Source: Zygnema circumcarinatum
Lineage: Eukaryota > Streptophyta > Zygnematophyceae > Zygnematales > Zygnemataceae
Length of the DNA: 64,000 nt
Assembly: GCA_037447605.1 (NCBI GenBank)
Contig: CM074805.1
Coordinates: forward strand, 1,769,359 to 1,833,358
Reading direction: 5' to 3'
Shown: piece by piece, positions 22,655 to 34,311 of the stretch
How the letters are laid out: each line of letters begins with the position of its first letter
How positions within the stretch are numbered: position 1 is the stretch's first letter
Program-made: the position numbers and the translations under genes
Notes under the pieces: model-generated
Databases searched by the model: none
The model's input: the letters and a program-made list of their open reading frames with translations, nothing else
What the model was told of the DNA's origin: nothing

Positions 22655-25600
22655 TCACTTGATTGTAGGGTTTGCAAGTGAATGAAGGCTGCGCTCAATC
22701 TCTTCCGCCAACGATGTCAACAGTTCTTTTTGCCTATTGGCGTGGAGCGCTGGCACCCAGAAAAGAGCCGGGCCAAGCTTCTCCCACAAAGCAGCCGCTA
22801 TAGGCTGCACCCAAGTTTTTTACCAATGGCAGTTAGTTAAAAGCGCAGCACACCGCATGGAAGTAGCAAACATGTCTTGGTCCATTATCTCTAAGACTTG
22901 AAAAACTCCTTACAAGGAAGCTTACGAGGGCAACTCAGCCATCGTCAAGCAGTTGTACTTAGAGAAAGCACAAAGGCTCCGGAAGCAAAACCTTACTAAC
23001 AGATGAGACTTCTTCCTGTCGGCTTTCCAAAAATTTCCTGCCGATCTAGCATGTCTAGGAGAAGGAGACAGGATCGAATGTATCGAGAAAGCATTGAAAG
23101 GCATTACTTTGATAAATTCGGGCTCTCACTAAGCATCATTCTACTCTTCATTTAGGTTTACTTCTGATTCTGGATGCCAATGCACACTCTTCCAACATTC
23201 CAGTAGCATTTGGTTCTGACCTCTCCTCTGGCAATAAGTGAAACGCTCAACACGTCAAGTCTTGTGATCTGGCTCCACTAAACTTTAAGCCCGTATATAT
23301 TGAAGCTTGTAGCTCGACTATATTGTAATCCAGCGAGCAATTGACTCTACCAGACGAAAATATGCCAATACAAGAAATATGTAAAGAAACTAGTCTTGCA
23401 ATTTGGAAATACGAGAATTGAGAACTCAATTAGCATCAGTTAAGGCATGCGATTACTTCCATACAGCGCGAACAACTGCCGAATTCAAGTTATTATGCAC
23501 TCCAACGCAGAGTAAAGACTGGTATAGTTAGACTCTTCAACAGTATACCATCCATTGAGTCCTCATTTACCTTCATGCTGTCGTCAAAAACAAGATTTTG
23601 AACATCTGCATATGTCTCCGGTCCAAAGTTTGTCAGCCGGCCGCCCCAGTAGTGGTTGAAACGAATTACATTTGGGTCTGGATAATCAGAACCCGATCTC
23701 ATAACCATTGCATGGGGCGTATTTTTAACAATACTTGACCATGCAGATGCCAGCAGGATCAGCTTTGACCGACTCCCTTTGCGCTCGACCACCGGATTGC
23801 GCCGCTGATATCTTTCAATCATAAGGGCCGGCCATTCCTTTTGGGGGGCGCCCAGGAAAGTCATACAGTACACTACAATCTGGCGAAATCCAAACAGAAA
23901 TTGATAGCTTCAATGACGACGCTTTTGAAAAGGGGATTGCAGTTTCCAAAGCATAAAAAGCTATTCCTCAGTCAGTTATATCTAGTGAATGAGTCGTCCG
24001 ATAAGGCGATGTATGCGCGATTGCACAAAAGGGACAACATAACTAAGGCGAAGTGACTCAGAGACTCACCATTGATATTTCTGTGGGAGTTCCCACTTTC
24101 GGCTCATACTCTTTCATGAGAAAGCGAGGCAAGAAGTTAGGTTCCCTGTCTTCTGGCATAAAGAACAGCTCGTCAATGTCGCAGATCATTACCCATCTTG
24201 TTTCGCGCCGATAAGTCTGTTTGCGAGAGATGGGCAACCACGACTTACTGTTGACAGAACTTCAACGCAACTCAAGCCAGGGTGGAGCAGTATATGCAGA
24301 ATCAAGACCACCTCACTTCAAGTGTGGAACTTCTGAGGGAAGCAAAAAGTCAAACAACAAATGTGGATTCCAAGGAAGGGAGAGTTTGAAGTTGAGGAGA
24401 GAGAGACCGTTGTTTAGTTTACGGCGAGGAGGCAGGTAAAAAAAATGGAGGGACATAAGGCAGCACTTTACCTCAAAATAGTGTATATACGAATTATCCT
24501 GCTCAAAGTGGATATCTTGTATGGTTTCGTACATATCGTAAAAACGATGATATGTGAGGAATCCGGCATCAATGTAAGGTTTAAGCGCATCTTCCTGCAG
24601 CCCCCTCATATATAGATTGGATAAAACTGAAGCATTCTCGATATTCCAACTTCAACAACGGACAAACTAGTGTCAACAAGCGTAAATATCCATCCATCGT
24701 AACTCCCATACATTTTCAGACCTCCATTCTTTTACATACAAGTGATGCGCCTGCACGGTCACAGCTGGAATTGGCAAAGAACTGTACCATGCAAGCTATA
24801 AAGTAGACATACACACAGTTACACATGAAAGAAATAGGATAAAGTGCCGCTACATGTTACACCATTCTCACTGCAATGTATGTGCACCAGCCAAACATTC
24901 CTGTTTACAAGATCAAATAAAAAAGGAAGTCAAGTCAAGGCTTTTGGCACACAGAACTTCTGCAGGTCACACAAACCCTACCTTTCAAGCGTTAAATGCA
25001 GCCTGTCATGGCTTCCCGGCACCACACAATCTTAACTCCCTACTGAATCAAGAGATATTCCTTACCTGATTCTCATCAGCAGTATGAGCTGTGTCGTACC
25101 AATACACATGTTCCACACCCATGTACCGCTGATACTCCAAAAACTGTTTCCAGCCAAGCGACCAACCAACCCCAGGAAAACTCTTGTTGTAAGTATCAGA
25201 TGATGCTAATGTTGTAACGGATAAGCGATATGAGCTGAATCCATATTCCTACACCAATTGGCAATGACCAGAAAGCTCTGCTAATTGACAATCAGGCCAA
25301 CAAACGATGTCCATGCTCGAGCCATCTAATAGAATTAGAACAGCCAAAAACAGTAGAGCATGCAAAAGAATCATCGAAACCTGTGACCCACCGGTGAAAG
25401 GAATGCAAATGTGAAGGGCAGTATAAAACTTCAGTTAGCCAATCATCATTTGTAGAGGAACAGAAATGACTCGGGGTTCAACCGTTTCTGTACCTGCCAG
25501 ATCTCCCAAGTTGATACGTTAAAGAGGTCGTTCAAGAAGACCCGGTTGAGGAGCACAGCAGACAAGAAATATTTTTCCTTCTGTTGCGTCACCTGGTGCA

Positions 25601-28600
25601 TCAATCCTTGACCATTCTGCACATAATTGACCACTTAGTGACCAAACAATATTTGTTAGCCCATATCCGGGAAGATATTCTTCTCAAGTTCATAGCCTTA
25701 CTCGCGTCAAAAGCTTCAGGCCGTTATCACAATGGAGACATCTCCACTGTCCTGCTAAGTCATAACCCCATAGACGTCATTTAAACTAGACACGACGTTG
25801 CCCACATCTACATACGATAAAAATCTTCAGAACAAAAGAAAATGTTGAAAACACAAACATAGAACAGACGCCGAACATAGACTGCATTCTAACGTGTTGG
25901 TCTCCACCCTCGGCAAAAAAGCATACCGTTGCATCAATCTCCAACCCATCCTGCGAGGTCTGATCAAGGCCCTGTGGTTCAACATAAGGGAGCAGCAGCC
26001 CAGAGAGGTTGGAGGGGCCAAGATTGGCAATTCTGCACACAGGTACGGTTACAGGTCAGAAGTACGCACAAGCTGAACAAACTGAGCTTTAAGAAAAGGT
26101 GTACGGAAGTACAGCGATTCTTGCTATTTTGTAAATCACATTCTTAATGTTTAACAACCACTAAATTATGCATGAGTGATAGATACTTTCAACTCAGCAA
26201 CCTCGTGAACAGATTTATAGCCCTGTTTAAGAATTAGCAAAGGCATTATGCAATACGATCGGAAGCATCTCCATAGTATGACAATATGTGCATGGTCGTC
26301 AAGTCTGTTAGTGAGTTTCCCGCTCTCCTCAAATGCAGAGCATTAAGAACGCCTTCCTCTTTATACAGGATAGCCTTTATAATGTAGCAAATCGATCTAA
26401 ATAACAAAGATTAGGATTTCTATCCTTCTTGATTTAAACATAAAGCCTTTTGAGCTCTTCAAATGTTAAGAACAATACATTCTAGATAGCCTCGGTTCTT
26501 GGTTCCTGAATTTAAATGGTTTGATACACAATACCAAGCACACAAAACTACATGAAAAACTAAGCTCCCCAGAGATTCTTCTCTCTTCAGTCCAATGTGC
26601 AACTTCTTGGAAGAGTGCGCATATCAAAATAGGCCGCCATGAAGGAAATGTCGTGACGACATAAAAAAACAGTTGAGTTGATCATGCACAAAAGTTGTTT
26701 TTTCTTTCGTTTCCAGACTTGTACAGCTATACCCGTGAAAACATGCATTCTGGGAGTTCAAGACTAGATAAGCCTCCAGCCGGATGGGCCTAAAAACAGA
26801 ACAGCAAGGACTGCATACAACCAATTCTTAACCTTCACCGTCCACACTGAAACCACTACTGCAGTGATCAACCTCACATGTGACAGTGGGTTCCAGTGAA
26901 CCTTACTCAGCGACATACTCAGAATAACATGCGAACTAAACAGAAAGCGTAACCTGCTTGTAGAATATGAAGGGTGCTTGAGTCTCTTACTGGTCTCTGA
27001 GCCTTGTGAGATACTTCGTGCTCGTCTTCAGCCTTGCCACTGCCTCTCGCAGACTCTCCAACTCGGCGGCCATTGGATTCGCATCGCCGCGCTTTAAGGC
27101 ATCCGCCACCAATGGGCGCAGGAAGTTTGCAAGAAGCTGAGGAGGCAAGGAAGGAACAAGGAAGCCGCCCATTTGAAGAGTGCAGTCAGCCGAGTGAGCA
27201 TAGTCTATACAAATAAATGCAGTAAGCACTGGCACAAAATGTGAATTGGGGCAAAAAACGAGAGAAATATAAAAGCAGAGTAGCAGCAGCAGCAGTTTCC
27301 CGGCTTGTTTTTGAAAAATTGAAGGCTAGATGCACCTACGTGTACTTTGTCCACTTACTAGAAACTGACGGTCTCTACTTACGAAAACGCACTCATAGGA
27401 CCGCCGTACATTTAGAAAACTATCACATCGAATGTCTGATAGGGGCCAAATTGGGCCTTCACGAAGCTGGAAATGTAAGCACTCATCAATACACCCTGAC
27501 GACTCCCAAATCGCAGCATTTTGCGAGGGATTTGGAGGGCCCCAACAACATGTTGACATAATTGAACTTGAAGAACCAAAGGAAGGAGACAATGGCTGGA
27601 CAGAAACCCTGTGTAAGTCCCATAGTTCAGAGCTCACCTTACAGCAATCGCCGATGTTGAAGGGATTCAGTGGATGTACTCTTGATTCAGCGTCACTCTT
27701 CAAAAGGACAGAATAATCGAGTACTTGCAGGGGACCTGATCCGAGTATGGGTCCATTTTTGGCCTCCCGTGGAGACTTGCAATTTCTTTGGAAGAACCAT
27801 TTATTCTTGCAATGCGAGGGCTGCCACATCATTACCGGATCACTAGTGGATGGGACCATTGCTGAGCAGTGCCGGTTGTCAAGAAGGAGGTTTGGTGGCA
27901 CAACAGAATCGTGGAAACCTATGCATGACGTACCCGGAACTGCCACCTGGTAATAGAGGATAAGTTTAGATTGAGGGAAGCCAAACTGAAAGGAGAGGAG
28001 GTCAGCAGGCTGCATGCTCGATAGAAGTGGTCGGCTTGAGCACACTATTCAATGAGAAAAAATAAAGCAAAAAGAAAAAGAGTAAAAAAGAAAGAAAAGG
28101 ACTGACAGAAGGTAACGATCGTAAACTTCAAAAAAGAAAAGTGAAGAAAATTGACCGATGCACAACATTGGCGCAAATGCGAAAGCATGTCTGATGAAAA
28201 ACGGGTAGAAGTGGATAAAGTGATAGATAAAGTGGATTCACTCAATCTCGGACAAGGGTGCACCCAACCAACCCAGTCATAAAGGCCGCAGAGAGAGAAG
28301 AAAGGGGAACACCAACATGAAATAAATGTAATCAATGGGGACTGAAGCCAAGACAGAGCCACAGGAGTGGGCTAAGACCAAAGGAGCAGAGACAAGGAAC
28401 ATGGAGACGTCAAGCTCTGCAGCAGAAGTTGAAGCTTCTCTCACCTCCTCGCCTTCAGATAAATGGTTCAGCATATAGTTCTTCAAGGACCCTTCCGCAT
28501 TGCCCACAATGGGGTACTGGTCCATCCTACAGATTACAAGCCAATGGTCTTTCCCTGCATGCTCCTGCATGGTGTCTCAGTCTAGGTGGGCAAGAGTTTC

Positions 28601-30858
28601 AAAAAAAAAACTAGCGTTTTACAAAAGGGGTCATAAAACATCAGTTATTTGAGCAAACACGATTCACTTCAACAATTTTAAAAACAATTCAAAAACGTCC
28701 AGTCTGGAGACAGCGAACATCTGTGCTAGCCTACACTTCAACTCTCACTAGTCTACTCTGAAAAAAGATTTTGAGGCCCCTCAAAAGCTACTGCATATCA
28801 AACTTCACAAAAGCTGCGGCTCACAGTCCACACGTTCCTCACCTGAAGATATTCTCTGATGACTCTATCCTGCCATCTAGAGATGTCGCCATCAAAAGTT
28901 ACACCTCCAAGAGTCACATAATCTGAATTGAAGTACAAGGCCAGCTGTCGGGGGTCCGTCCACTGCAATTGAAACCATCAAAAGTGACACGTATAAAAAT
29001 AAGAGATACCACGTCAATAGCGAAGTCACTGGAAGTTTGACTTGGACGTTCATATGTGACCACAGGAGGAGACTGTAAAATACAAAATCCAGCAAATATG
29101 CTTTGCACTTCTGGAGAAGTCAACTCCTACAGACAAAAAAAGGAATGCCTTTAATATTGACTATGTGGCAAGAAGATACGTTTTCCTCGGAGACTGAATT
29201 CTGAAAAAAAAATCCTGGACATTAACACCTCAAACAGTCCTGCATATTTTCTCACATGTTGATGTTGACAGAAAAATTCCTGCCACTGGCCTGTACTCAA
29301 TCGGACGCTATGGCCATCCACACATTTGTACTTCGCCTCCGCTTAAGAGGAAAGTGACTTCACTCACAAGAGGAGAAAATGGAACTTGCATGTTGACATA
29401 AATGTACACATGGGCCACACCTGCAAACTTCATATACTCGAGCCACTGCACACAGGCAGACAACAACACCCAGGATCGTGATTTTTTCAGATCTCCTTGT
29501 CTCCAACTTGAAGCAAACGATATATCCTTAACATATGATCTAACCATATCTACTGGCGAGGAGTGTTTGCCATACATTGATTCGAGAAAGACTCAAATTT
29601 GCGAGACTGATTGCCGGTTGCCACAGCAGCACGTGCATTTGCCTTCATCAATAAGTTCAATCATATAGAAGGCACTCTCCTTGCATAGACCTGCTTGCTC
29701 TGTCCGGCACGGAATCCTCGATCACTTCAGCAGTTTCCAGTCAAACACGACGTCCTGCTCCCAAGCTTATTTAAACTAACCAGCCTGTCGTTCATTAAAG
29801 TGATGCAAAGTCTGAGGGTGCTACGAGCACCTGAACTGCCAGATTTAAATTCAGCGATGTCGTGGCCGCACTAGTGCTTTCAGCTAGCACTAAAGCTGCA
29901 ACCCTAGGTTCCACGGTGTCCAACTCCTGCATCCGCTTGGCATTTCTTGCTCCACCCAATCTCGGCAATGGCACATTGGCAGTACTGCCAATAATTGCTG
30001 CTGCTGTGCCTTGTGCGTCCTTGCCAATGGATGCTGTTGCTTCTTGCGTGTCTCCATCAGCGTATCGCTGCAAACAATCAAACAAAATGCTAGCATGTCA
30101 GTAAGCCCCATACAGTTGTCAGACAAACTGTAATGCTGCAATTCGGGTCCGAGAGTCCATTCTACTTCTCCATGAAGAATTGAAAATGTGAGAATTAATT
30201 GGCTCCAAATTAAGGAAGCTACATGGGAAATGGATGGTACAAATTGTGGGACCAATGCTTTCGTTGCGTCTGCAGATAATGGTTGACTCCAGGTTCAAAT
30301 GTCAAGTTATTAATATTTTCAAACCGTAATGCGTGCCAAAAACGTTAAGACTCATAAACTTCCGAGAAAACGAACAAAACTAGACCATGGCCTCTCGTGT
30401 TTATTTCCACGTCTTGAGATAATATAATCAATACGAGCAGCTTTCCGGGAGCAACTCAGTTTAATCCAAACGGTTAGAGTTTACTCGTTTGCATCAATAC
30501 CACCATGGTTGCCAGTCTCCAGACTTATCTTCTTAAACCTGACCACTCAGTAGGTGCCTGATAACAAGCCAAAGGAGTCTGGCTGCCAACGTTTCCACGA
30601 GATATACTCGCAATAACGCAAACGCGTCGAAAATTTAGCAATATCGCAACTTATCTTTCTCCATTTTCAAACAGCGAAACTCATCCAAAATCCCAGAGAA
30701 ATAGCTTGGCCAGACTACGAAACGAGCAATGCAGTTGCGGACACCCACCATAATCATCAATGAAATGACTCCCTTTGACTCCAGCTCGCCACCCACCCTC
30801 TCTCCGAACCACTCACTGAGGCGCATCTACCAACCTCAGACCCGCCCCCGCAGAGAGG

Positions 30859-30902
<44 letters not shown>

Positions 30903-31122
30903 AGCCGACCTCCGAGTACGAGTCGAGCACCGCGAAGATGTGCAGCAGCTGGTAGCTCACCACCAGCGCCAGGGCCGCCACCACCGCCCGCCGGCCCGCC
31001 CGCACGGCCCGCCCGCGCATGGCCATGGCTCCCCCCATGCCCGTGCCCATGCTCATGGCCCCCCCCATGCCCATGCGCATGCCCATGCCCATGCCCGTGC
31101 GCATGCCCATGGCCGCAGCCAT
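22655..31122 (-). CDS. Type II membrane glycosyltransferase with two GT92-like (DUF23) units
   Basis: Probable Golgi glycosyltransferase. Exon 1 (31122-30910) encodes a Met/Gly-rich cytosolic tail, then a signal anchor (AVVAALALVVSYQLLHIFAV). Exons read in phase: 30067-29831, 29448-29368, 29126-29010, 28962-28843, 28564-28445, 27985-27638, 27136-26991, 26032-25927, 25616-25494, 25143-25066, 24636-24472, 24216-24070, ~23871-23571, 22804-22655 (TGA). Unit 1: WLEYMKFAGVAHVYIYV, VVTYER, HWLVICRMDQYP, FGFPQSK. Unit 2: FLEYQRYMGVEHVYWYDTAH, FLTYHRFYD, RWVMICDIDELFFMPED, IERYQRR, FNHYWGGR. The acceptor before WLEY/FLEY lies at the same place in both units, which supports internal duplication. Unit 1 has RMDQ where unit 2 has the acidic DIDE motif. 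Exons before 29448 and the 5' edge of the exon near 23871 are not fully resolved. Two tandem genes are possible, but the 26991/26032 junction splices in frame. Acceptor sugar unknown; homologues include galactan synthases. Confidence 0.65.
30857..30901. repeat. (GA)n microsatellite in intron 1 of the GT92-like gene
   Basis: A near-perfect GA run just inside the first intron, immediately after the exon-1 donor on the minus strand, where it reads as a CT tract. Confidence 0.85.
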
Positions 31123-31429
31123 GGCTCCTTAGCCCGCCCCGGCTCCTGCAAGACCGCCCAAGCACTCCATTTTCTTCCAGCCAGCCTTCGAGGCGGCTTC
31201 TTGGAAGCAGGCGTACGGATTTGTACCGTACTGTACCGATCGCACCAGATCTACGTTTTGACCGTACGGTACCGTCGGGATGCGGAGAGTCTGAGATACT
31301 GTACGTACGTCGGCAGATCCGTCTTCGTTGTACGGACGGAGGATTCTGCGAGCGCCAGTCAAAGCCCCGCGTTTTGAACCCCGCGGGAGCAAGGGAAGAC
31401 GGGGGAGCGGGAGGGACTGGACAGCTCTC

Positions 31430-32000
31430 TCCGCCTCCGTCCCTCTCTCTCTCTCCCTCTCTACGTCTCTCTCTCTCGTCCTTCCGCCCTCCCACCCTCT
31501 CTCCCTCTCTCTCTACCTCTCTCTCTCTTGTCCTTCCTCCCACCCTCCCTCTCTCCGCCTCGATCACTCTTCCTTTTACTCCTCTCAGTACCTCGCTCCC
31601 TCTTCCTCTTCCTCCCTCTTCCACTCTCTAGCCCTCCCTCTTGTCTCTCTCCCTTTCTTCCTCCTCTCCCTCTCTCACCATCCCTCTTGTCCCTCTCCCT
31701 CTCTTCCTCCCTCTCCTCTCACTCTCCCTCTCCCTTTCTTTGTACTCACCCCCCTCGCTCTCGCTCGCTCGCTCTCCCTCCCTCCCTGGATTTCTCTCCC
31801 TATCTCTCCCTCCTTTTTTGCTCTCGCTCTTACTCTCTCTTCCCTTTGTCAATCCCTCTCTCTCCCTCTCCCCTTTTTCCTCTCCCGCTCTTTCTCCCAC
31901 TCCCTCTCCCTCCTCTCCCTCCCTCCTTCCTAACCCATCCCCCCTCTCTCCCCCTGTCCCTGCCCCTCCCCCTTCCCCACTCTCTCTCTCTCATGTATTT
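31430..32000. repeat. Pyrimidine-rich (CTCTCC) low-complexity tract
   Basis: Nearly 600 bp of CT/CCCT words with a few longer internal repeats (for example, TCTCTCTCTCGTCCTTCC-like units near 31470 and 31530). The long open frames here on both strands are products of base composition. It lies about 300 bp upstream of the GT92-like start codon. Confidence 0.9.
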
Positions 32001-32579
32001 GTCCTCCAATATTGTTTACTCTTTGACACGACTTCAAATGATGTCACGTGACTATATATAAAAGTTTAGACCGTTCGGTTGAGTTGTACAAGAAAACCAC
32101 AATCATGTGGCGTAGGCATTCACAAAGTGTAAATCTCGTTTAAACAACAACATGGAACTCATGAGAACAACAACAACAACAACATTGTAACAAAAGTTGT
32201 GCCCGCATGTTTGCCACGTTTTCATCCCTTTGTTATTCATAGTTTTTGCGCTGATCCAAATTCCGCCTTTCCGTGATCCAAAAAAAACAAAAATGCCGGC
32301 CGGGAAATTGCTTTGATGACCCTCCGACACAGACAGGTACGGTTCGGCATATACGCCAAAAGAATCCGCCCGGCCATATCAGCCGACTAACTGTACGGCT
32401 TGTACCAAGCACCCGTCTGAATCTGCCCACCCCCGTTTGGACCTCCATGACGCAAACACTTGTCAAACATCGATTAGTCCACGTGGCAAACTCTACTTAT
32501 TCGTACAGATATTGTCTGTCGTATTTCCTTGACCCGCGAGCTCCATATTGTCGTTTCCGTCCGTACATAGTCGTCCGTA

Positions 32580-33157
32580 CAGTAGGACCCCGTCATATTT
32601 TCCACCTACATTTGGCAAAAATCGGGCGAAAATATTGTATTTGACAAATATAAGGTCCGTGTTACCAATAGGCAAGCGGAATTATGTTAGAGTTCATGTA
32701 GGTCCGTACGTATCGTATCGCACCATCTCCTATCGTTTGCTGTCGTATCGCACCGCATCGTACCGTATCGTATCGTAGCTAATCGCATACAGTACATGAA
32801 GCACGCCTTAGCGTATACTGAGGCAGCAACCCAAAAAGCTTCGAGCCCGTAACGGCTACTACAGCTCGTACGGCTAGTACGGATAGTACCGTATCGGGGC
32901 GTGTCGTATCGTATCGAAAACAAGAAGAAGTGGGGAAGAGCGAGCGCCTCTTACGGCGGCACGTGCGGGGAGAATAGGTGAGTTTTGCGTAAGCCCGTGA
33001 CGGCTAGTACAGCTAGTACGGTTCGTACGGTTCGTACGGTTAGTACGAATAGTACGGCTAACACAAGTTACCGTACAAAAAGGTGGTTTCGGCAAAATCG
33101 GGGCAAATTTCTTGGGGACGCACTTTTGATGGTGGAAAATATGACGGGGTCCTACTG
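32580..33157. mobile_element. TA-flanked MITE-like element, copy 1
   Basis: Perfect 27-bp terminal inverted repeats beginning CAGTAGGACCCCGTCATATT and ending with its complement, directly flanked by TA on both sides. Length 578 bp with no transposase. The inner part is rich in CGTACGG and TCGTATCG words. TA duplications and a CAGT start are typical of Tc1/mariner or pogo-type non-autonomous elements. Confidence 0.75.
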
Positions 33158-33284
33158 TATGGGTCACACTCTGAAAAGTACCATACGGTCACTGGGAGTA
33201 CAGTACCGTCCAGTGCACTGTACGTCCGAGCCCTTGATCTTGGCTCATGCTGTGCAGGGCGCGTCTGGTTCCTGCTGCAGCCGA

Positions 33285-33430
33285 GGGAGGGAGGGAGGGA
33301 GGGGGTAGGCGGGTATGGAGGGGGAGGGGCTGTGAGGGAAGGAGGGCGGCAGGAGGGGATGCAGGAGAGGGTGAGGGAGAGGGAGAGAGGGAGAGGGAGA
33401 GGGAGAGGGAGAGGGAGAGGAGGGGAGGGG
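33285..33430. repeat. Purine-rich GGGA/GAGG tract (copy 1)
   Basis: GGGAGGGAGG and GAGAGGGAGA runs. Repeated in copy 2 near 35320-35465. Low complexity. Confidence 0.85.
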
Positions 33431-34217
33431 AGGGATGAGCGGAGACCTGCTTCGGAAGGGGTAATGACAGCTCGCACTCTTCGCTGGGACCTGCTTGCTG
33501 CGGTCAGAGGTTTTGGTCAGGTGTAGAGAGGCATGATATGATAAGGATATTTTGAGCGCCGTGCATATGTGTGTATGTATATACATGATGTGCGGATATT
33601 TTTTCTGTTGCATGTTTGTTGGACGTTGGCCGTTTGGGTGGTTGTTAGATGGCCAGCACCCGGTGTTGTTGTTGGAGGCTGTCCAGTGGTTGAATTCTGG
33701 TTGGAAATTCTCCTCCTACAGTGTGATCTGCTTTGCTACTGGATATGTTAATGTTAAAAAATGCAGTGAGTGGCAAGCGAAAGAAGTAAGACATCGCAAA
33801 AGAACTTTTGCAAAAATGTAGGCTGTCCTGATTGTAAGCATGTTTTTTTTAGAATGCAGAAGGAATATGGGTATTTGATTTTAAAACTGATTACGTAGTT
33901 TTTTGATCCATGTGCGGAGATAGAAACGAGCTTGGCTGATCCCAATGATGATATTTGTTAAACCTGAAGGAATGACGAGTTGTCATTCTGCTGCTCACTC
34001 TTCCAGTTTTTTGGTTCGTCCTCGTGTTCGTGCTAAAATGCCTTCTATAACGGAAATTGCAGTGGTAGTACACATGCAGAGTGAACGAAGAACCAGTTTG
34101 TTCTTGATTCCAGGAATATCTCTCAATGCTGCAATGCAACAACGTCGCAATTCAACAGCACAAACGTGCTTTCATGCTGTAATTAATGGTTGCAGATTCG
34201 TTAAAATTTTGAAGTTC

Positions 34218-34301
34218 ATGCGGCGCAAGAAGCTGCATTCTTTTGGGGCTCGACTATCCAGAAGAGCATTCATTTTGAGGGTGTTGCTTGGTGCCGCTTT
34301 T
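34218..34301 (+). pseudogene. Truncated first exon of GT31 gene in duplicated block
   Basis: Carries the same ATG and signal-anchor codons (MRRKKLHSFGARLSRRAF) as the functional exon at 36254, cut off by the gap. It is either an unmerged allelic contig end or a partial duplicate. Confidence 0.8.
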
Positions 34302-34311
34302 NNNNNNNNNN
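34302..34311. other. Assembly gap (10 N) between the 2-kb copies
   Basis: Ten N bases exactly at the junction of the duplicated blocks. Confidence 1.

Larger units (their letters stand above)
32274..34301. repeat. 2.03-kb duplicated block, copy 1
   Basis: Matches 34312-36337 along its full length with roughly fifteen substitutions and one 2-bp length difference, nearly all between about 32780 and 33120. It ends exactly at the 10-N gap. The second copy begins exactly after the gap. This is the pattern of two overlapping contig ends (alleles) placed side by side. Confidence 0.95.

Noticed and set aside
29500-29580. Upstream extension of the WLEY exon starting MYGKHSSPVD
   Set aside because: A good acceptor lies directly before WLEY (29448) at the same place as in the second unit, so the upstream open stretch is probably intron. 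It cannot be excluded without transcript data.
30836-31624. 262-codon minus-strand frame with His/Gly repeats and Arg/Glu-rich ends
   Set aside because: It overlaps the Met/Gly-rich first exon of the GT92-like gene in another frame and the CT-rich tract. The pattern comes from simple-repeat DNA, with no family similarity.
31328-32061. Several 130-200 codon Ser/Leu/Pro frames
   Set aside because: These run through the pyrimidine-rich tract, where stop codons are scarce in all frames. There is no sign of coding.
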